Part shown: positions 26,278 through 36,729 of the stretch, piece after piece
Numbering within the stretch: the first letter of the stretch is position 1
Layout: every line of letters starts with the position of its first letter
From: Methanoregula sp.
Lineage (GTDB): Archaea > Halobacteriota > Methanomicrobia > Methanomicrobiales > Methanospirillaceae
Length of the DNA: 64,000 nucleotides
Direction of reading: 5' to 3'
Assembly (NCBI GenBank): GCA_030694985.1
Contig: JAUYTV010000009.1
Span: 19,964 to 83,963 of the forward strand
Program-made: the position numbers and the translations under genes
The notes under the pieces: model-generated
The model's input: only the letters and a program-made list of their open reading frames with translations
Database searches by the model: none
What the model was told of the DNA's origin: nothing

Positions 26278-27240
26278 ATGATGGAACACGATATGCGGGA
26301 AAAAGCCAAGAATGCGATGCGACTCATTCTTGAAGCAGCACGGTATGAAGTTGAAGAGGTTGATGACCCTCTTGATCTTTCTGCAGTGCGTGACGGCACC
26401 TGCCTGCTGGTGCTCTGTTCGAACGAGAAGGATCTGATCGAACAGTTCGACAAGACCAATTACAGTCTCATGATCGATGATCATGAGATGAACTGCAAGA
26501 AACTGTTGTTCACAATCGACAAAGCGATCACAACAGAGAACTGCATCCAGTGGGGTGTGGATGAGTTTGTGCGCTATACCGGTGAGGCGGTTCTTGCCGA
26601 CATCCTCGATCGCGAACTGGGACTGGATCTCACTCCGGCAAAGGCCAAAAAAGCGGCGATATCTGCTGCAGCTGCTGCCGCAGCCAAAGAGCAGGAGCCT
26701 TCAGGTATCACGATACCTCATCTCCCGGTAAAAATCACCGAGCAGGCGGCTATCCGCACCGCCGGGGTGCAGGGTGCAGCAAAACTTCGGTTCATCCCCC
26801 ATTTCCTTTTCCACTATACGAGCAGCGGGGAGCAGGTGTACAAAGACCGCAGGATTCCCTTTGATGCCGATGGCTGGGGTGCAATCAATGCGATCAACGG
26901 GATAAAGATCGATCTCGATGGGAAGCTGGTTGAAGATACGGAGATTCCCGGCGGGGCTGAGGTCTGTGATTCACATATCCGGAAGGATGAAGCTTCCGAG
27001 CGGATCATCACTGAACTGATCGAACGGCTCACCCAGAAAGTCCGGATCAAGCAGGAGAAAGGCGATGCGATCTTCTATGAAGAGAAGATCTTAAAACCCG
27101 ACAGGAAAAATATCACCATTGATTCAAAACAGATCTATATCCCGGTCTGGCAGATACGGGGCAAGAAGATTGTCGAAGTGAACGCATTCACCGGCGAACT
27201 GCTCTCTGAACCAATGGACGAAGGCTGCGAAGTCTTCTAG
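26278..27240 (+). CDS. Uncharacterised archaeal protein
   Basis: A 320-residue soluble protein that I do not recognise. Residues 1-125 form an alpha/beta domain (CLLVLCSNEKDLIEQFD). An Ala/Lys-rich linker (about 130-150) leads to a second domain with RFIPHFLFHYTSS, GWGAINAINGIKIDLDG and a C-terminal strand pair KQIYIPVWQIRGKKIVEVNAFTGE. There is no membrane segment and no clear catalytic motif. The His/Tyr and acidic residues of the second domain could form a catalytic site, but this is speculation. The promoter region it shares with the DUF128 gene contains AACAAT/ATTGTT arms. Confidence 0.7.
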   Translation: MMEHDMREKAKNAMRLILEAARYEVEEVDDPLDLSAVRDGTCLLVLCSNEKDLIEQFDKTNYSLMIDDHEMNCKKLLFTIDKAITTENCIQWGVDEFVRYTGEAVLADILDRELGLDLTPAKAKKAAISAAAAAAAKEQEPSGITIPHLPVKITEQAAIRTAGVQGAAKLRFIPHFLFHYTSSGEQVYKDRRIPFDADGWGAINAINGIKIDLDGKLVEDTEIPGGAEVCDSHIRKDEASERIITELIERLTQKVRIKQEKGDAIFYEEKILKPDRKNITIDSKQIYIPVWQIRGKKIVEVNAFTGELLSEPMDEGCEVF

Positions 27241-27308
27241 AGCAAAAGGACCAGAGCGGGTCTCAATAGATAAGATCCCACTCTAATAAAAACCAGATTT
27301 TTCTCTTT

Positions 27309-28661
27309 ATGATTCAAAGAAATCCCATGATTGTCATTCTGGGGGGCGGCCCTGCGGGAAGGATCGCATCAATCCGGCTCGCATCCGCAGGAGAAGAGGT
27401 CCGGCTTATCGAAGGCGGGGGTATAGGGGGTCAATGTCTCCATTTTGGCTGCATGCCCGTCTGTGCCTTAAACGATGTTGCCCGGACCATCCATTCAGTC
27501 AGGGAATTCCAGCGTCTTGGTTTAATCGATTCATCTCCCACGATTAATTTTCCCATGATGCTTGATGAAATGCATTCGATCCAGTCAAAGATCGCATCTG
27601 TGCTTGATAGCGAGACAAAATCTGCCGGCGTGGAAATACTTTACGGAAAAACCGGCAGGCTTGAGGGAAAGGCCGTCTTTCTGGATGACGAGAAGATCAC
27701 TGCGGACACGGTGATCGCTGCTACCGGTTCCCGGCCTAATATTCCGGAAATTCAGGGCATTGATCTGCCACAAGTCTATACCCCTCATACATTGTCTGGC
27801 ATGAGAGAGATCCCAGAAAAACTCTCAATTATCGGGGGAGGTGTGATGGCTGCAGAATTTGCGTTTATTTTCAGCACGTTCGGCAGTGAAGTGACCCTCC
27901 TGTGCCGGAGTACGTTTTTGAAAGATGCGGACAAACACCTCCGGGCTCTGGCGATAAAAGAGCTAAAAAATGTTGAGATACGGGAGCATACACAGGTCCG
28001 GTCAATTGGCAGGAATAATGGAAGAAATTCCCTCACTCTGACAAAAGACGGGCAAACCTTATTGCATGAAGCAGACGCTGTCATGGTCGCCGCAGGACTC
28101 GTTCCGCGTTCTGAAATGCTCAACGGTATTAACAAAGGCCCGTCAGGTGAAGTTATCGTTAACGAACATATGCAGACCAGTGTTAAGGAAGTGTACGCCT
28201 GCGGGGATGTGATCGGACCTCCGTACCTTACCCCCGTTGCCCGGCACCAGGGTATCGTTGCTGCGGATAACATCCTCGGTATCCCCCGCACCATGGATTA
28301 CCGGTTCATCCCGCAATCGATCAACCTCTCACAGGAACTGGCATTCTGTATTCCCAAAACAGAGAGCATGGCGTCGCTTGCGATCCCGGGGCCAGCCGGC
28401 CCGGGTACGTTCTGGTCGGTGCCTTGTGGGAACACGGGACTTGCAAAGATTATGATAGATCCCGACAACGGTACGATTGGTGGCGTGTGCGCTGCGGGGC
28501 CGGGCGGCGGACTGATTGCAGGATACATGGCATTTCTTATGAGACGGAATTTTTCTGCCCATGACTTTGAAGAGTTTGTTGAAGTCCACCCCTCAACCGA
28601 TGGCGTGTACGGGCTTTTAAAATATGCATCGGGGATGCTCAAAAAGAAGAAACGCGAATAA
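27309..28661 (+). CDS. FAD-dependent pyridine nucleotide-disulfide oxidoreductase
   Basis: A 450-residue class I flavoprotein disulfide reductase, related to dihydrolipoamide dehydrogenase and mercuric reductase. FAD-binding GGGPAG (12-17) is followed by the redox-active pair C43/C48 in GGQCLHFGCMP. NAD(P)H is bound at IIGGGVMAAEFA, the second FAD motif is VYACGDVIGPPYL, and the dimer-interface catalytic His is in VEVHPSTDGVYG. No 2-oxoacid dehydrogenase or glycine-cleavage genes are adjacent, so the disulfide substrate is uncertain. Confidence 0.88.
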   Translation: MIQRNPMIVILGGGPAGRIASIRLASAGEEVRLIEGGGIGGQCLHFGCMPVCALNDVARTIHSVREFQRLGLIDSSPTINFPMMLDEMHSIQSKIASVLDSETKSAGVEILYGKTGRLEGKAVFLDDEKITADTVIAATGSRPNIPEIQGIDLPQVYTPHTLSGMREIPEKLSIIGGGVMAAEFAFIFSTFGSEVTLLCRSTFLKDADKHLRALAIKELKNVEIREHTQVRSIGRNNGRNSLTLTKDGQTLLHEADAVMVAAGLVPRSEMLNGINKGPSGEVIVNEHMQTSVKEVYACGDVIGPPYLTPVARHQGIVAADNILGIPRTMDYRFIPQSINLSQELAFCIPKTESMASLAIPGPAGPGTFWSVPCGNTGLAKIMIDPDNGTIGGVCAAGPGGGLIAGYMAFLMRRNFSAHDFEEFVEVHPSTDGVYGLLKYASGMLKKKKRE

Positions 28662-28767
28662 TCAAGACGGTTTTTATTTTCTATTTTTTTTATTCGGGTT
28701 TGTCAGATGAAAACCAATTCAAGTTTTTTTAAACGAGTGCAAAAAGGTATTATTACCAACGGACTCG

Positions 28768-28791
28768 CATATTTACGATACATAGTATCGT
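28768..28791 (+). promoter_or_regulatory. lysS promoter with palindrome after the TATA box
   Basis: CATATTT (28768-28774) is a plausible TATA box. It is followed immediately by arms ACGATAC (28775-28781) and GTATCGT (28785-28791), perfectly complementary with a 3-bp centre. This sits between the TATA box and the expected start of transcription, a usual place for archaeal repressor sites. Inferred. Confidence 0.5.
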
Positions 28792-28813
28792 ACTCACCGT
28801 GGTGCTTTTAAAG

Positions 28814-30343
28814 ATGACCGGTCCGCTTGAAAATGTTCCTTTTGAAATAACAAGGCTTGATAAAATCAATACACTCCAGGAAAAAGGGGTTGCAGTCTTT
28901 CCCCATAACTTCGATCGTAAGGATACCATTTCTGAAATAAAAACAAGATATGCCGATATAACGCACGACAAAAGTGCGGAGAGTGTCACAACCGCAGGCA
29001 GGATCTATATCGTCAGAAACCACGGCAAGACTATCTTTGCCGATCTGGGTGACGAGTCAGGAAAGATCCAGCTCTACATACGGAAAAACGATCTGGGGGA
29101 AGAGCAGTTCGAGCTCTTCAACCAGTACATTGAACGGGGGGACATCATCGGGGTCTCCGGCCATGTCTTCCGGACAAAACTCGGCGAGATCACCATCTGG
29201 GTGGATACGTTTACTATACTGTGCAAAGCGGTCTGCTCACTTCCCGAGAAGTTCCACGGGCTCACTGACGTGGAGAAACGATACCGCCACCGCTACGTGG
29301 ATCTCATCACAAATGAAGAGAGCCGGCAGACATTCCGGGACCGGAGCCGGATCGTTGCCATGATTCGCCGGTTCCTCGATGACAATGGATTCTTAGAGTT
29401 TGAAACCCCCATTCTCCAGCCGGTGTACGGTGGCGCAAATGCCCGACCATTCACCACCTTCCACCACTTCCTCGACCAGAAACTCTTCCTTAGGATAGCT
29501 CCTGAGCTCTACCTCAAGCGTCTCGTTGTCGGGGGATTTGAAAAGGTCTTTGAGATCGCAAGGAACTTCAGGAACGAAGGGGTTGACACCAACCATAACC
29601 CGGAGTTCACGATGGTGGAGATCTACTGGGTGTACCATGACTTCAACGACATGATGGGCTTTACTGAAGATATCATATCTTCAATCGTCCACGCAATGCA
29701 CGCAAAGTACGAGATCCCCTATGGTGAGATTCCCCTAAATTTCGCAAAGCCGTGGAAGAAACTCTCCATGGCAGACGCAGTAAAGGAGTATGCAGGCATT
29801 GATATCTTTGCCCACAGCGTCGAAGAGCTCCGCTCACTGGCACTGCAACACAAGCTGCCGGACTCCGGAAAGCCGCAATCCCAGCGGGAGTTCCTCGTCT
29901 TCTTCTTTGAAGGGCTTGTCGAAGAGAAGCTTATACAGCCAACGTTTGTCTACGACTTCCCGGTCGAGAACTCGCCGCTGGCAAAACGGCACCGGACCAA
30001 AGAGGGGTTCACCGAGCGGTTCGAACTCTTCATCCACGGGATGGAAGTGGCAAACGGGTTCTCAGAACTCAACGATCCTGTCGACCAGAAGGCACGGTTT
30101 GAGGCGCAGGATGAGAAGCGGAGAATGGGCGATGTGGAAGCCCAGATGATCGATTACGATTTCATCAATGCCCTCGGGTACGGTATGCCGCCAACTGGTG
30201 GTGTTGGTATTGGTATCGACCGGCTCGTGATGCTGCTGACAAACAACAATTCCATCAAAGAAGTGATCCTGTTTCCCTCGATGAAGACGATTCAGCCGGG
30301 CGAAGAAGCAGGAGAAGAGAAAAAGCCTGAAGCGGGGAACTAA
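28814..30343 (+). CDS. lysS: Lysyl-tRNA synthetase, class II
   Basis: A 509-residue synthetase that charges tRNA-Lys. The N-terminal OB-fold anticodon domain (about 50-145, TAGRIYIVRNHGKTIFADL) precedes the class II core: motif 1 near FLEFETPILQPVYGGANARPF, motif 2 FRNEGVDTNHNPEFTMVEIYW, motif 3 GGVGIGIDRLVMLL. Many archaea use the class I enzyme instead, so this is the class II type. The ATG at 28814 has GGTG about 10 bp upstream; a GTG at 28799 is possible. A palindrome lies in the promoter. Confidence 0.95.
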   Translation: MTGPLENVPFEITRLDKINTLQEKGVAVFPHNFDRKDTISEIKTRYADITHDKSAESVTTAGRIYIVRNHGKTIFADLGDESGKIQLYIRKNDLGEEQFELFNQYIERGDIIGVSGHVFRTKLGEITIWVDTFTILCKAVCSLPEKFHGLTDVEKRYRHRYVDLITNEESRQTFRDRSRIVAMIRRFLDDNGFLEFETPILQPVYGGANARPFTTFHHFLDQKLFLRIAPELYLKRLVVGGFEKVFEIARNFRNEGVDTNHNPEFTMVEIYWVYHDFNDMMGFTEDIISSIVHAMHAKYEIPYGEIPLNFAKPWKKLSMADAVKEYAGIDIFAHSVEELRSLALQHKLPDSGKPQSQREFLVFFFEGLVEEKLIQPTFVYDFPVENSPLAKRHRTKEGFTERFELFIHGMEVANGFSELNDPVDQKARFEAQDEKRRMGDVEAQMIDYDFINALGYGMPPTGGVGIGIDRLVMLLTNNNSIKEVILFPSMKTIQPGEEAGEEKKPEAGN

Positions 30344-30429
30344 ATTCATGGCTCATTTTCCGTTTTTGCAAACACAATCTGATGGTCTTTTTGTATAGTA
30401 TAAGGGGTACCTCTACCTCTCATACCAGT

Positions 30430-30801
30430 TCATTTCCCGCCAAGCGCAGGACTTTTCGTTTCCCCGCCCTTTCCGCCCGCCATCGAACATCCTTCAGGAA
30501 CATAATACCGCTTCCCGCCACTCAGGGCTTTTCCACAGAAGTCCCGGCATGTGGCCGGCCGGGTCTCGTAGATCGCACAACCCCACGTCTTTGTTCCGCT
30601 GCCATCAGGCTCCTCTTCGCGCAGGTGCCGGCACGGGGAGTCGGCAAGGAAATAACCGCTCTCTTCTTTGAGCCCACGCTCGCGAAGGTAATGCAGCTGG
30701 TGGGGTTTGCACTGCCAGACAAGGATGATGGGGAGCCAGCGGCAGCATTCACCGCAGCGGTTGCAGGTGCCGGTTGGCGGGACGGGTTGAGAAGGTTTCA
30801 T
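30430..30801 (-). CDS. YkgJ family cysteine-cluster protein
   Basis: A 123-residue protein with the YkgJ/UPF0153 pattern: CNRCGECCRWLP near the N-terminus, then CRHL, WGCAIYETRPATCRDFC and a later Cys, eight to nine Cys in all. The cluster is thought to bind zinc or an iron-sulfur centre; function is unknown. The C-terminal tail is Gly/Lys-rich. It starts 44 bp after the rlmH stop on the same strand and may be the last gene of the transcript that begins with the ATP synthase operon. Confidence 0.85.
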   Translation of the reverse strand: MKPSQPVPPTGTCNRCGECCRWLPIILVWQCKPHQLHYLRERGLKEESGYFLADSPCRHLREEEPDGSGTKTWGCAIYETRPATCRDFCGKALSGGKRYYVPEGCSMAGGKGGETKSPALGGK

Positions 30802-30845
30802 TGCAGTACCTCAGTGGGCCGGCATGACAAAACTTCCGGGTGGGG

Positions 30846-31325
30846 CTATTTGTGGTAAGGCTCGCCCCTGATTATCCGGAACGCCCGGTACACCTGCTCA
30901 ATCAGAAGCAACCGGGCGAGGGGGTGGGTGAACGTCATTTTTGAAATGGAGAGGCGCAGGTTGCTCCGGGCAATGACGAATGGAGAGAGACCAAGGTCCC
31001 CTCCGATCACAAACGCCAGCTGGTTCTGCCCGGAAAGTTCCCATTCACAGAACGATGCGGCCAGCTCTTCACTCGACCAGCTGAGCCCTTTGACATCAAG
31101 AGCGATAACGAATGAGCCGTCAGGGATCGCGGCAAGGATGCGGTCGCCTTCCTTCTCCAGAGCAATTCTTTCAACGGATGGAGTGGCAGATGCCGGTCGC
31201 TTTTCTTCAGAGATTTCAACAATCTGAACCTTTGCGTAGGGTTGGAGACGTTTTACGTATTCTGCTATGCCGTCTTGCAGGTATTTTTCCTTGATTCGGC
31301 CAACAGCTATGACACGGATCTGCAT
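30846..31325 (-). CDS. rlmH: 23S rRNA (pseudouridine-N3) methyltransferase RlmH
   Basis: A 159-residue SPOUT-class methyltransferase that methylates pseudouridine 1915 (E. coli numbering) in helix 69 of 23S rRNA. The knot region contains FVIALDVKGLSWSSEELA, FVIGGDLGLS (SAM loop) and the conserved C-terminal LARLLLIEQVYRAFRIIRGEPYHK. Length is normal. GGTGATGG precedes the ATG. It lies 86 bp downstream of pgk on the same strand. Confidence 0.95.
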   Translation of the reverse strand: MQIRVIAVGRIKEKYLQDGIAEYVKRLQPYAKVQIVEISEEKRPASATPSVERIALEKEGDRILAAIPDGSFVIALDVKGLSWSSEELAASFCEWELSGQNQLAFVIGGDLGLSPFVIARSNLRLSISKMTFTHPLARLLLIEQVYRAFRIIRGEPYHK

Positions 31326-31411
31326 CCATCACCTGTGAATAACGTACTTGGCAGAATAAAGTATTAAACAACCGGTACCGGGCCTCATCGGGCACATGCG
31401 GTAAAAAAGAA

Positions 31412-32626
31412 TTATCCAAAAAATTTTTTGGACTGCTCCAGTGCATCAACCGCAGGGAGCTTTTTCCCGGTCAGGAACTCGATACAGGCTCCACCACCGG
31501 TTGAGATATGGGTAAAGTCCTTCTCGATACCGAGTTTTTCTATCACCACTGCGGTATGCCCCCCGCCTACAACGGAGAACTCAACCTTGGAAGCTGCCCT
31601 CAGCAATTCATAGGTACCGGTGGCAAAATCCACATCTTCAAAGACACCGGCCGGCCCGTTGAAGACCACGGTTCCTGCCTTTTTGATCTCCTGGACAAGG
31701 GTTGCAACTGCGTCCATGCCGAGATCTAATACGGGTGTATCGTCCGGTATCTTATCTATCGCATACTCAATACGGCGGTTATCCTGCCTTACGGCAACCG
31801 ATTCTGGCATCACGACCCGGTCACGATAACGGAGAAGAATCTCTTTTGCCTTTTCGATCTCCGGCTGGTATTTGAGCTGGGCGATCAGTTGCGTGGAGGG
31901 TTTGCCGATATCGTGACCCGCGGCAATTAAAAAGACATTGGCCACCACCCCTATAACGATGACCTGATCGGCAATCCCATTGTCGAGCACGTGCAGGGCA
32001 ACATCAATGGAGTCGTCTACCTTAGTGCCGCCAAGCACCATGCAGACCGGGCGGGGGGCTCCGGAGAATACTTTTGAAAGGGTGGAGACTTCCTTTTCCA
32101 TGAGAAGTCCTCCCGCGGATCGCATGATCAGTGGAAGGCCTACAACTGTGGGTTGCGAACGATGAGCCGTTCCAAACGCATCATTGACAAAGACATCAGC
32201 CATTGCGGAGAGCTTCTTAACCAGGTGCGTCTTTTTTGCTTCTTCAGGTTTTAAGGTCAGGTTCTCCTCTGCATTGAACCTGACATTTTCAAGCATCAGC
32301 ACTTCGCCAACTTTCATTGCATGCACGGCTTCCCTTGCATGCCGGCCAAAGATGCTGTCCACATAGGCAACAGGTTTTCCAAGCAGGTTTTCAAGCTTCT
32401 CGGCATGGGCTTCTAATGGAGTGAAATCTTTCTTACCGGGCCGGCTCTGGTGCGTGACGATGACGACACGGCTGTTTGAAAGGGCACGGATGGTGGGCAG
32501 GTGTTCCCGGAAACGTTTGTCATCTAAAATAAGATTGGAGGTGGGATCGATTGGAGAGTTAAGATCGAGCCGGAGGAGCACGGTCTTTTTCTCACATCCC
32601 AATTCCCTGATGGTTCCAATCGGCAT
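31412..32626 (-). CDS. pgk: Phosphoglycerate kinase
   Basis: A 404-residue archaeal-type enzyme that interconverts 1,3-bisphosphoglycerate and 3-phosphoglycerate with ADP/ATP; in a methanogen it acts mainly in gluconeogenesis. Substrate residues are in VLLRLDLNSPID and VTHQSRPG, the middle VFVNDAFGTAHR is diagnostic, and the nucleotide-binding end has FNGPAGVFED and VGGGHTA. It starts only 17 bp after the ATP synthase subunit D stop, with AGAGGT before the ATG, so it is probably transcribed with that operon. Confidence 0.96.
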   Translation of the reverse strand: MPIGTIRELGCEKKTVLLRLDLNSPIDPTSNLILDDKRFREHLPTIRALSNSRVVIVTHQSRPGKKDFTPLEAHAEKLENLLGKPVAYVDSIFGRHAREAVHAMKVGEVLMLENVRFNAEENLTLKPEEAKKTHLVKKLSAMADVFVNDAFGTAHRSQPTVVGLPLIMRSAGGLLMEKEVSTLSKVFSGAPRPVCMVLGGTKVDDSIDVALHVLDNGIADQVIVIGVVANVFLIAAGHDIGKPSTQLIAQLKYQPEIEKAKEILLRYRDRVVMPESVAVRQDNRRIEYAIDKIPDDTPVLDLGMDAVATLVQEIKKAGTVVFNGPAGVFEDVDFATGTYELLRAASKVEFSVVGGGHTAVVIEKLGIEKDFTHISTGGGACIEFLTGKKLPAVDALEQSKKFFG

Positions 32627-32643
32627 TATTACCTCTTGAAAAA

Positions 32644-33273
32644 TTATGCAGTGTTCCGGGATTTGATCTTTTTCATCCGGAAGAGCTCTTCTCGTTCCAT
32701 CTCATCAAGACGCATCTTGATAAAGTCCCGTGCTGCGGTGAGTTCCGGTATAACCTTATACTCCAGTGCATTGACACGGCGTTTGGTCTTTTCAATCTCA
32801 TCGAGCAGGCGCTTCATTGTGGTCTCGATCTCAGCACTCTCGATGATCGATTCTACGAGATCTTCAAACGCAGATGCAGTCTCATCAATCACCGTAGAGG
32901 TTCCAAGCACCCCATACCCGCGATCAACAAGACTCTTTTTAACCTTTGATGATTCGATCTGCGGAACGACAACCCCCATGATGTTCTTGCTTTTTAAGGT
33001 GATCTCGGGGACTTCTTTGACCGAGAAGGCAGCAGATTTCACACCGATTGCACCTTCAACCGTGTTTGCCACTGCCATCATCTCGACTGCTTTTGCGTAC
33101 TTACTGATGAGATCGCCCCGGGTGTCCTTTGCATTTTTTAAGATCTTGAAAAATTCAAGTATCAGTCCATCGCGCTTCATTTTAAGAATCTTATAGCCAC
33201 GCTCCGAGAGCTGGATCTTCCGCTTTAAGTTGATCAGTTCGGAACGGGTTGGCTTGATATCGCGCAGGGCCAT
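32644..33273 (-). CDS. atpD: A-type ATP synthase subunit D
   Basis: A 209-residue central-stalk subunit forming a long antiparallel coiled coil inside the A3B3 head and linking it to subunit F and C. The N-terminus IKPTRSELINLKRKIQLSERGYKILKMKRD is the typical opening of the family, with a second long helix at about 135-195 (TKRRVNALEYKVIPEL). GGAG precedes the ATG, inside the end of atpB's downstream spacer. It is the last subunit gene of the operon. Confidence 0.96.
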   Translation of the reverse strand: MALRDIKPTRSELINLKRKIQLSERGYKILKMKRDGLILEFFKILKNAKDTRGDLISKYAKAVEMMAVANTVEGAIGVKSAAFSVKEVPEITLKSKNIMGVVVPQIESSKVKKSLVDRGYGVLGTSTVIDETASAFEDLVESIIESAEIETTMKRLLDEIEKTKRRVNALEYKVIPELTAARDFIKMRLDEMEREELFRMKKIKSRNTA

Positions 33274-33281
33274 TGTACTTC

Positions 33282-34670
33282 TTACTCCTTCTTTGCACCA
33301 GTGCGGAACTTCGGGTGGTACTTGTTGATGGTATCGCGGTCGATACGGGTCAGCTGTTCAACCGGTAATGTCGAGAGCAGATCCCAGCCGAGATTTAAGG
33401 TATCCTCAATCGTCCGGTCCTCATCTAATCCCTGGCGGACAAACCGGTTCTCGAAGAGATCAGCAAACTCCAGGAGCAGCCGGTCACGTTCGGAGAGGGC
33501 ATCCTTACCAACGATAGCAACAAGGCCACGAAGATCGTTACCTTCTGCGTACCCGGCGTACATCTGGTCAGAAACCTTCTTATGATCCTCACGGGTTTTT
33601 CCTTTCCCGATACCGAGGTTCATCAGACGTGAGAGCGATGGCAGAACGTTGATGGGCGGGTAGATACCCTTGCGGTGGAGATCCCGGTTGACCACGATCT
33701 GGCCTTCCGTGATATATCCGGTCAGGTCAGGAATTGGGTGAGTAATATCATCACCGGGCATGGTTAAGATCGGGATCTGGGTAACTGAGCCTTTCAGACC
33801 TTTGATCATACCGGCACGCTCATAGAGACAGGCAAGATCCGTGTACATGTATCCCGGGTAGCCACGGCGACCGGGCACTTCTTCACGGGCTGCACCAATC
33901 TGACGGAGCGCTTCACAGTAGTTGGTCATATCCGTTAAGATAACGAGCACATGCATACCGAGCTCAAAAGCCAGGTATTCAGCGGTTGTCAGGGCAAGAC
34001 GTGGCGTGATGATACGCTCGACTGCCGGGTCATCTGCAAGGTTTAAGAACACCACTGCACGTTCAAGAGCACCGGTGCGCTCGAAATCCTGCATGAAGTG
34101 GTTGGCTTCTTCTTTTGTAATACCCATTGCAGCAAAGACTACCGCAAAACTCTCAGTTGAACCGGGCACTTTTGCCTGACGGGCGATCTGCAGTGCAACA
34201 TTGTTGTGCGGAAGACCTGCACCCGAGAAGATCGGGAGCTTCTGGCCACGGACAAGCGTGTTGGTACCGTCTATGGTCGAGATACCGGTCTGGATGAAAT
34301 CCGCCGGCATTCCCCGGGCGTATGGGTTGATTGCCGCACCGGTAATGTCGAGACGCTTCTCCGGAACAATCTCCGGGCCACCATCTATCGGCTTACCGCC
34401 ACCTGACAGGATCCTGCCAAGCATGTCTCTGCCAACGGGCATCTTGATAGTTTCTCCAGTGAAACGGACACCACTGTCCCTGCCGATACCTGCTGTAGTC
34501 TCAAAGATCTGGACAACGACCAGCTCATCGCTGGTGTCAAGTACCTGCCCGCGCTTGGTTGAACCATCGGCAAGGATGATATTGACAAGTTCTCCATACG
34601 CAATCGGTTCGGTCTTTTCTACAAAGACAAGCGGACCGGCAATTTTGCTGATCGTTCTGTATTCCTTCAT
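33282..34670 (-). CDS. atpB: A-type ATP synthase subunit B
   Basis: A 462-residue non-catalytic head subunit. It has the fold of subunit A but no Walker A loop: the corresponding region reads [16 protein letters not shown]. Other conserved stretches are [19 protein letters not shown] and [31 protein letters not shown]. It contacts the catalytic subunit and the peripheral stalks. Its ATG overlaps the atpA stop by 4 bp, which suggests translational coupling. Confidence 0.97.
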   Translation of the reverse strand: MKEYRTISKIAGPLVFVEKTEPIAYGELVNIILADGSTKRGQVLDTSDELVVVQIFETTAGIGRDSGVRFTGETIKMPVGRDMLGRILSGGGKPIDGGPEIVPEKRLDITGAAINPYARGMPADFIQTGISTIDGTNTLVRGQKLPIFSGAGLPHNNVALQIARQAKVPGSTESFAVVFAAMGITKEEANHFMQDFERTGALERAVVFLNLADDPAVERIITPRLALTTAEYLAFELGMHVLVILTDMTNYCEALRQIGAAREEVPGRRGYPGYMYTDLACLYERAGMIKGLKGSVTQIPILTMPGDDITHPIPDLTGYITEGQIVVNRDLHRKGIYPPINVLPSLSRLMNLGIGKGKTREDHKKVSDQMYAGYAEGNDLRGLVAIVGKDALSERDRLLLEFADLFENRFVRQGLDEDRTIEDTLNLGWDLLSTLPVEQLTRIDRDTINKYHPKFRTGAKKE

Positions 34671-36433
34671 GCTGCCGACCTCAGTGCATTGAATTCATCA
34701 TCCATCTGCTTCTCGATCTTTGCAAGCTCGGATTTGTACTCCTTGATGAACTTGACCTGAGGCAGTTCGTTCTTGGCCTTGACCGTGTTGATCTGGGTGG
34801 GGCTGACACCTGCGATCTGTGCCGAATACGCGAGATCTGCAAAGAGTTTGATAGCCTTCATCAGGTCGTACTGTTTCTTCATGTCACAGAACGTGTCGAC
34901 CGCGTCGTACGCATTCTGCTGGAGGAAGATCTCACGGATCATACGGGCAACTTCGATCGTCACCTGTTCTGATTCGGGAAGAGCATCTGAACCAACCAAC
35001 TGCACGATCTCCTGTAACTCCGCCTCTTTCTGTAAAACTTCCATGGCCCATGACCGGATCTTGTTCCAGTCGGGGGAGACTTCCTTGTCATAGTAGTCAT
35101 GGAGGCTTTCGAGATACAGCGAGTAGGAGTTCAACCAGTTGATGGCCGGGAAGTGCCGGCGCTGGGAGAGCTTGGCGTCAAGCGCCCAGAAAACTTTGAC
35201 AATACGCAGGGTGTTCTGGGTAACCGGCTCTGAGAAATCTCCGCCCGGTGGGGAGACTGCCCCAATGACTGTGACTGAACCACGGGCACCATTTAAGGTC
35301 TTGACAAGGCCCGCACGCTCGTAGAACTCAGACAATCGTGCTGCAAGGTATGCCGGGTAGCCTTCTTCACCGGGCATCTCTTCTAATCGGGATGAGATCT
35401 CACGCATGGCTTCTGCCCAGCGGGAGGTTGAGTCTGCCATCAGCGAGACATCGTATCCCATATCACGGAAGTATTCCGCAATGGTGATACCGGTGTACAC
35501 CGAGGCTTCACGGGCAGCGACTGGCATGTTCGAGGTGTTTGCGATGAGCACGGTCCTTTCCATCAGGGGCTTGCCGCTTTTTGGGTCTTCAAGGTGCGGG
35601 AATTCCGTAAGAACTTCCGTCATCTCGTTGCCACGTTCACCGCAGCCGATATAGACCACGATCTCGGCATCCGACCACTTGGCCAGCTGCTGCTGGGTAA
35701 CCGTCTTGCCGCTCCCAAACGGTCCGGGAATTGCTGCGGTACCACCTTTTGCAATCGGGAAGAGCCCATCAAGAATCCGCTGACCGGTGATCAGCGGAAT
35801 CGTCGGGTTCATCTTCTCTTTTACCGGGCGGGGGACACGGACCGGCCAGCGCTGGATCATGGGGAATTCACGCCCGTCTTCGAGAATACAGATGATCTCG
35901 TCAACGGTGTAGTCGCCGCTCCTGATAGTCTTTACAACCCCCGGCTTTTCTTTTGGGGGAAGCATGACCTTATGGACGATGTTGGTCTCCTGCACTTCGC
36001 CAAGGATTGCACCGGCCTCGATCTTGTCACCGGTTTTTACCAGTGGCTTGAATGTCCACTTCTTCTCGTGGGAAAGACCGGGCGCAGTTACACCACGCTC
36101 GATGAAGTTGCCCATCTTGTCCACAAGTACGGCAAGGGGACGCTGGATACCATCATAGATACTGGTCAGCAGACCCGGACCGAGTTCAACTGCAAGAGAA
36201 AGGCCGGTATTCGTGACCGGTTCACCGGGTCTGATACCGGAAGTATCTTCATACACCTGAATGATAACATCGTTACCCTGGATCTTGATGACCTCTCCCA
36301 TCAGCTCTTCTTTGCCGACCTTTACCACATCGTACATGTGGGCGTCAAGGTTGACTGCCGTCACGACAGGGCCGGCGATTCTTTTCAGAACCCCTTCTTT
36401 TAATTCCTTTGATTGTTTGGTTTTTACTTCCAC
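34667..36433 (-). CDS. atpA: A-type ATP synthase catalytic subunit A
   Basis: A 588-residue catalytic subunit that makes or hydrolyses ATP. The Walker A loop is GPFGSGKTV, as in archaeal and vacuolar A subunits; the bulge or non-homologous region lies near residues 115-200; and [30 protein letters not shown] is diagnostic. There is no intein. The start is a GTG at 36433, overlapping the end of atpF by 10 bp. Confidence 0.97.
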   Translation of the reverse strand: MEVKTKQSKELKEGVLKRIAGPVVTAVNLDAHMYDVVKVGKEELMGEVIKIQGNDVIIQVYEDTSGIRPGEPVTNTGLSLAVELGPGLLTSIYDGIQRPLAVLVDKMGNFIERGVTAPGLSHEKKWTFKPLVKTGDKIEAGAILGEVQETNIVHKVMLPPKEKPGVVKTIRSGDYTVDEIICILEDGREFPMIQRWPVRVPRPVKEKMNPTIPLITGQRILDGLFPIAKGGTAAIPGPFGSGKTVTQQQLAKWSDAEIVVYIGCGERGNEMTEVLTEFPHLEDPKSGKPLMERTVLIANTSNMPVAAREASVYTGITIAEYFRDMGYDVSLMADSTSRWAEAMREISSRLEEMPGEEGYPAYLAARLSEFYERAGLVKTLNGARGSVTVIGAVSPPGGDFSEPVTQNTLRIVKVFWALDAKLSQRRHFPAINWLNSYSLYLESLHDYYDKEVSPDWNKIRSWAMEVLQKEAELQEIVQLVGSDALPESEQVTIEVARMIREIFLQQNAYDAVDTFCDMKKQYDLMKAIKLFADLAYSAQIAGVSPTQINTVKAKNELPQVKFIKEYKSELAKIEKQMDDEFNALRSAA

Positions 36434-36729
36434 AGATCAACACCCACCGATCTCTTGATTCTCTCTCTCATGGACAGACCCCCTTCTTCCTCGCCACCGA
36501 TCGCAATCACGGTCGGCTTGACAGAATTTTCCAGAGTCTCGCGAAGCCTGCGGGGTACTTTTTCCATGTCGCTGCTGTTGAGTACGAGAATGCCAACCTC
36601 GTTATCCTGCAGCACGCTGGTGATGTATTCATTGCGTTTTTCATCATTCTCGGCTGCATACGTTTTACGGATACCCGCAAGCCTGAACCCGAGAATGAAC
36701 TCACTGTTACCGATAACTGCGATCTCCAT
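36424..36729 (-). CDS. atpF: A-type ATP synthase subunit F
   Basis: A 101-residue central-stalk subunit with a Rossmann-like fold. [20 protein letters not shown] opens it, and [28 protein letters not shown] closes it; both are typical. It binds subunit D and helps couple rotation. The ATG abuts the atpC stop. Confidence 0.95.
   Translation of the reverse strand: MEIAVIGNSEFILGFRLAGIRKTYAAENDEKRNEYITSVLQDNEVGILVLNSSDMEKVPRRLRETLENSVKPTVIAIGGEEEGGLSMRERIKRSVGVDLWK

Noticed and set aside
27309..28661. Dihydrolipoamide dehydrogenase of a 2-oxoacid dehydrogenase complex
   Set aside because: The fold and redox Cys fit, but no E1, E2 or glycine cleavage genes are adjacent, so only the general reductase name is given.
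35594..36403. A 269-codon plus-strand frame
   Set aside because: Antisense to atpA; length is a by-product of codon usage in the conserved gene.
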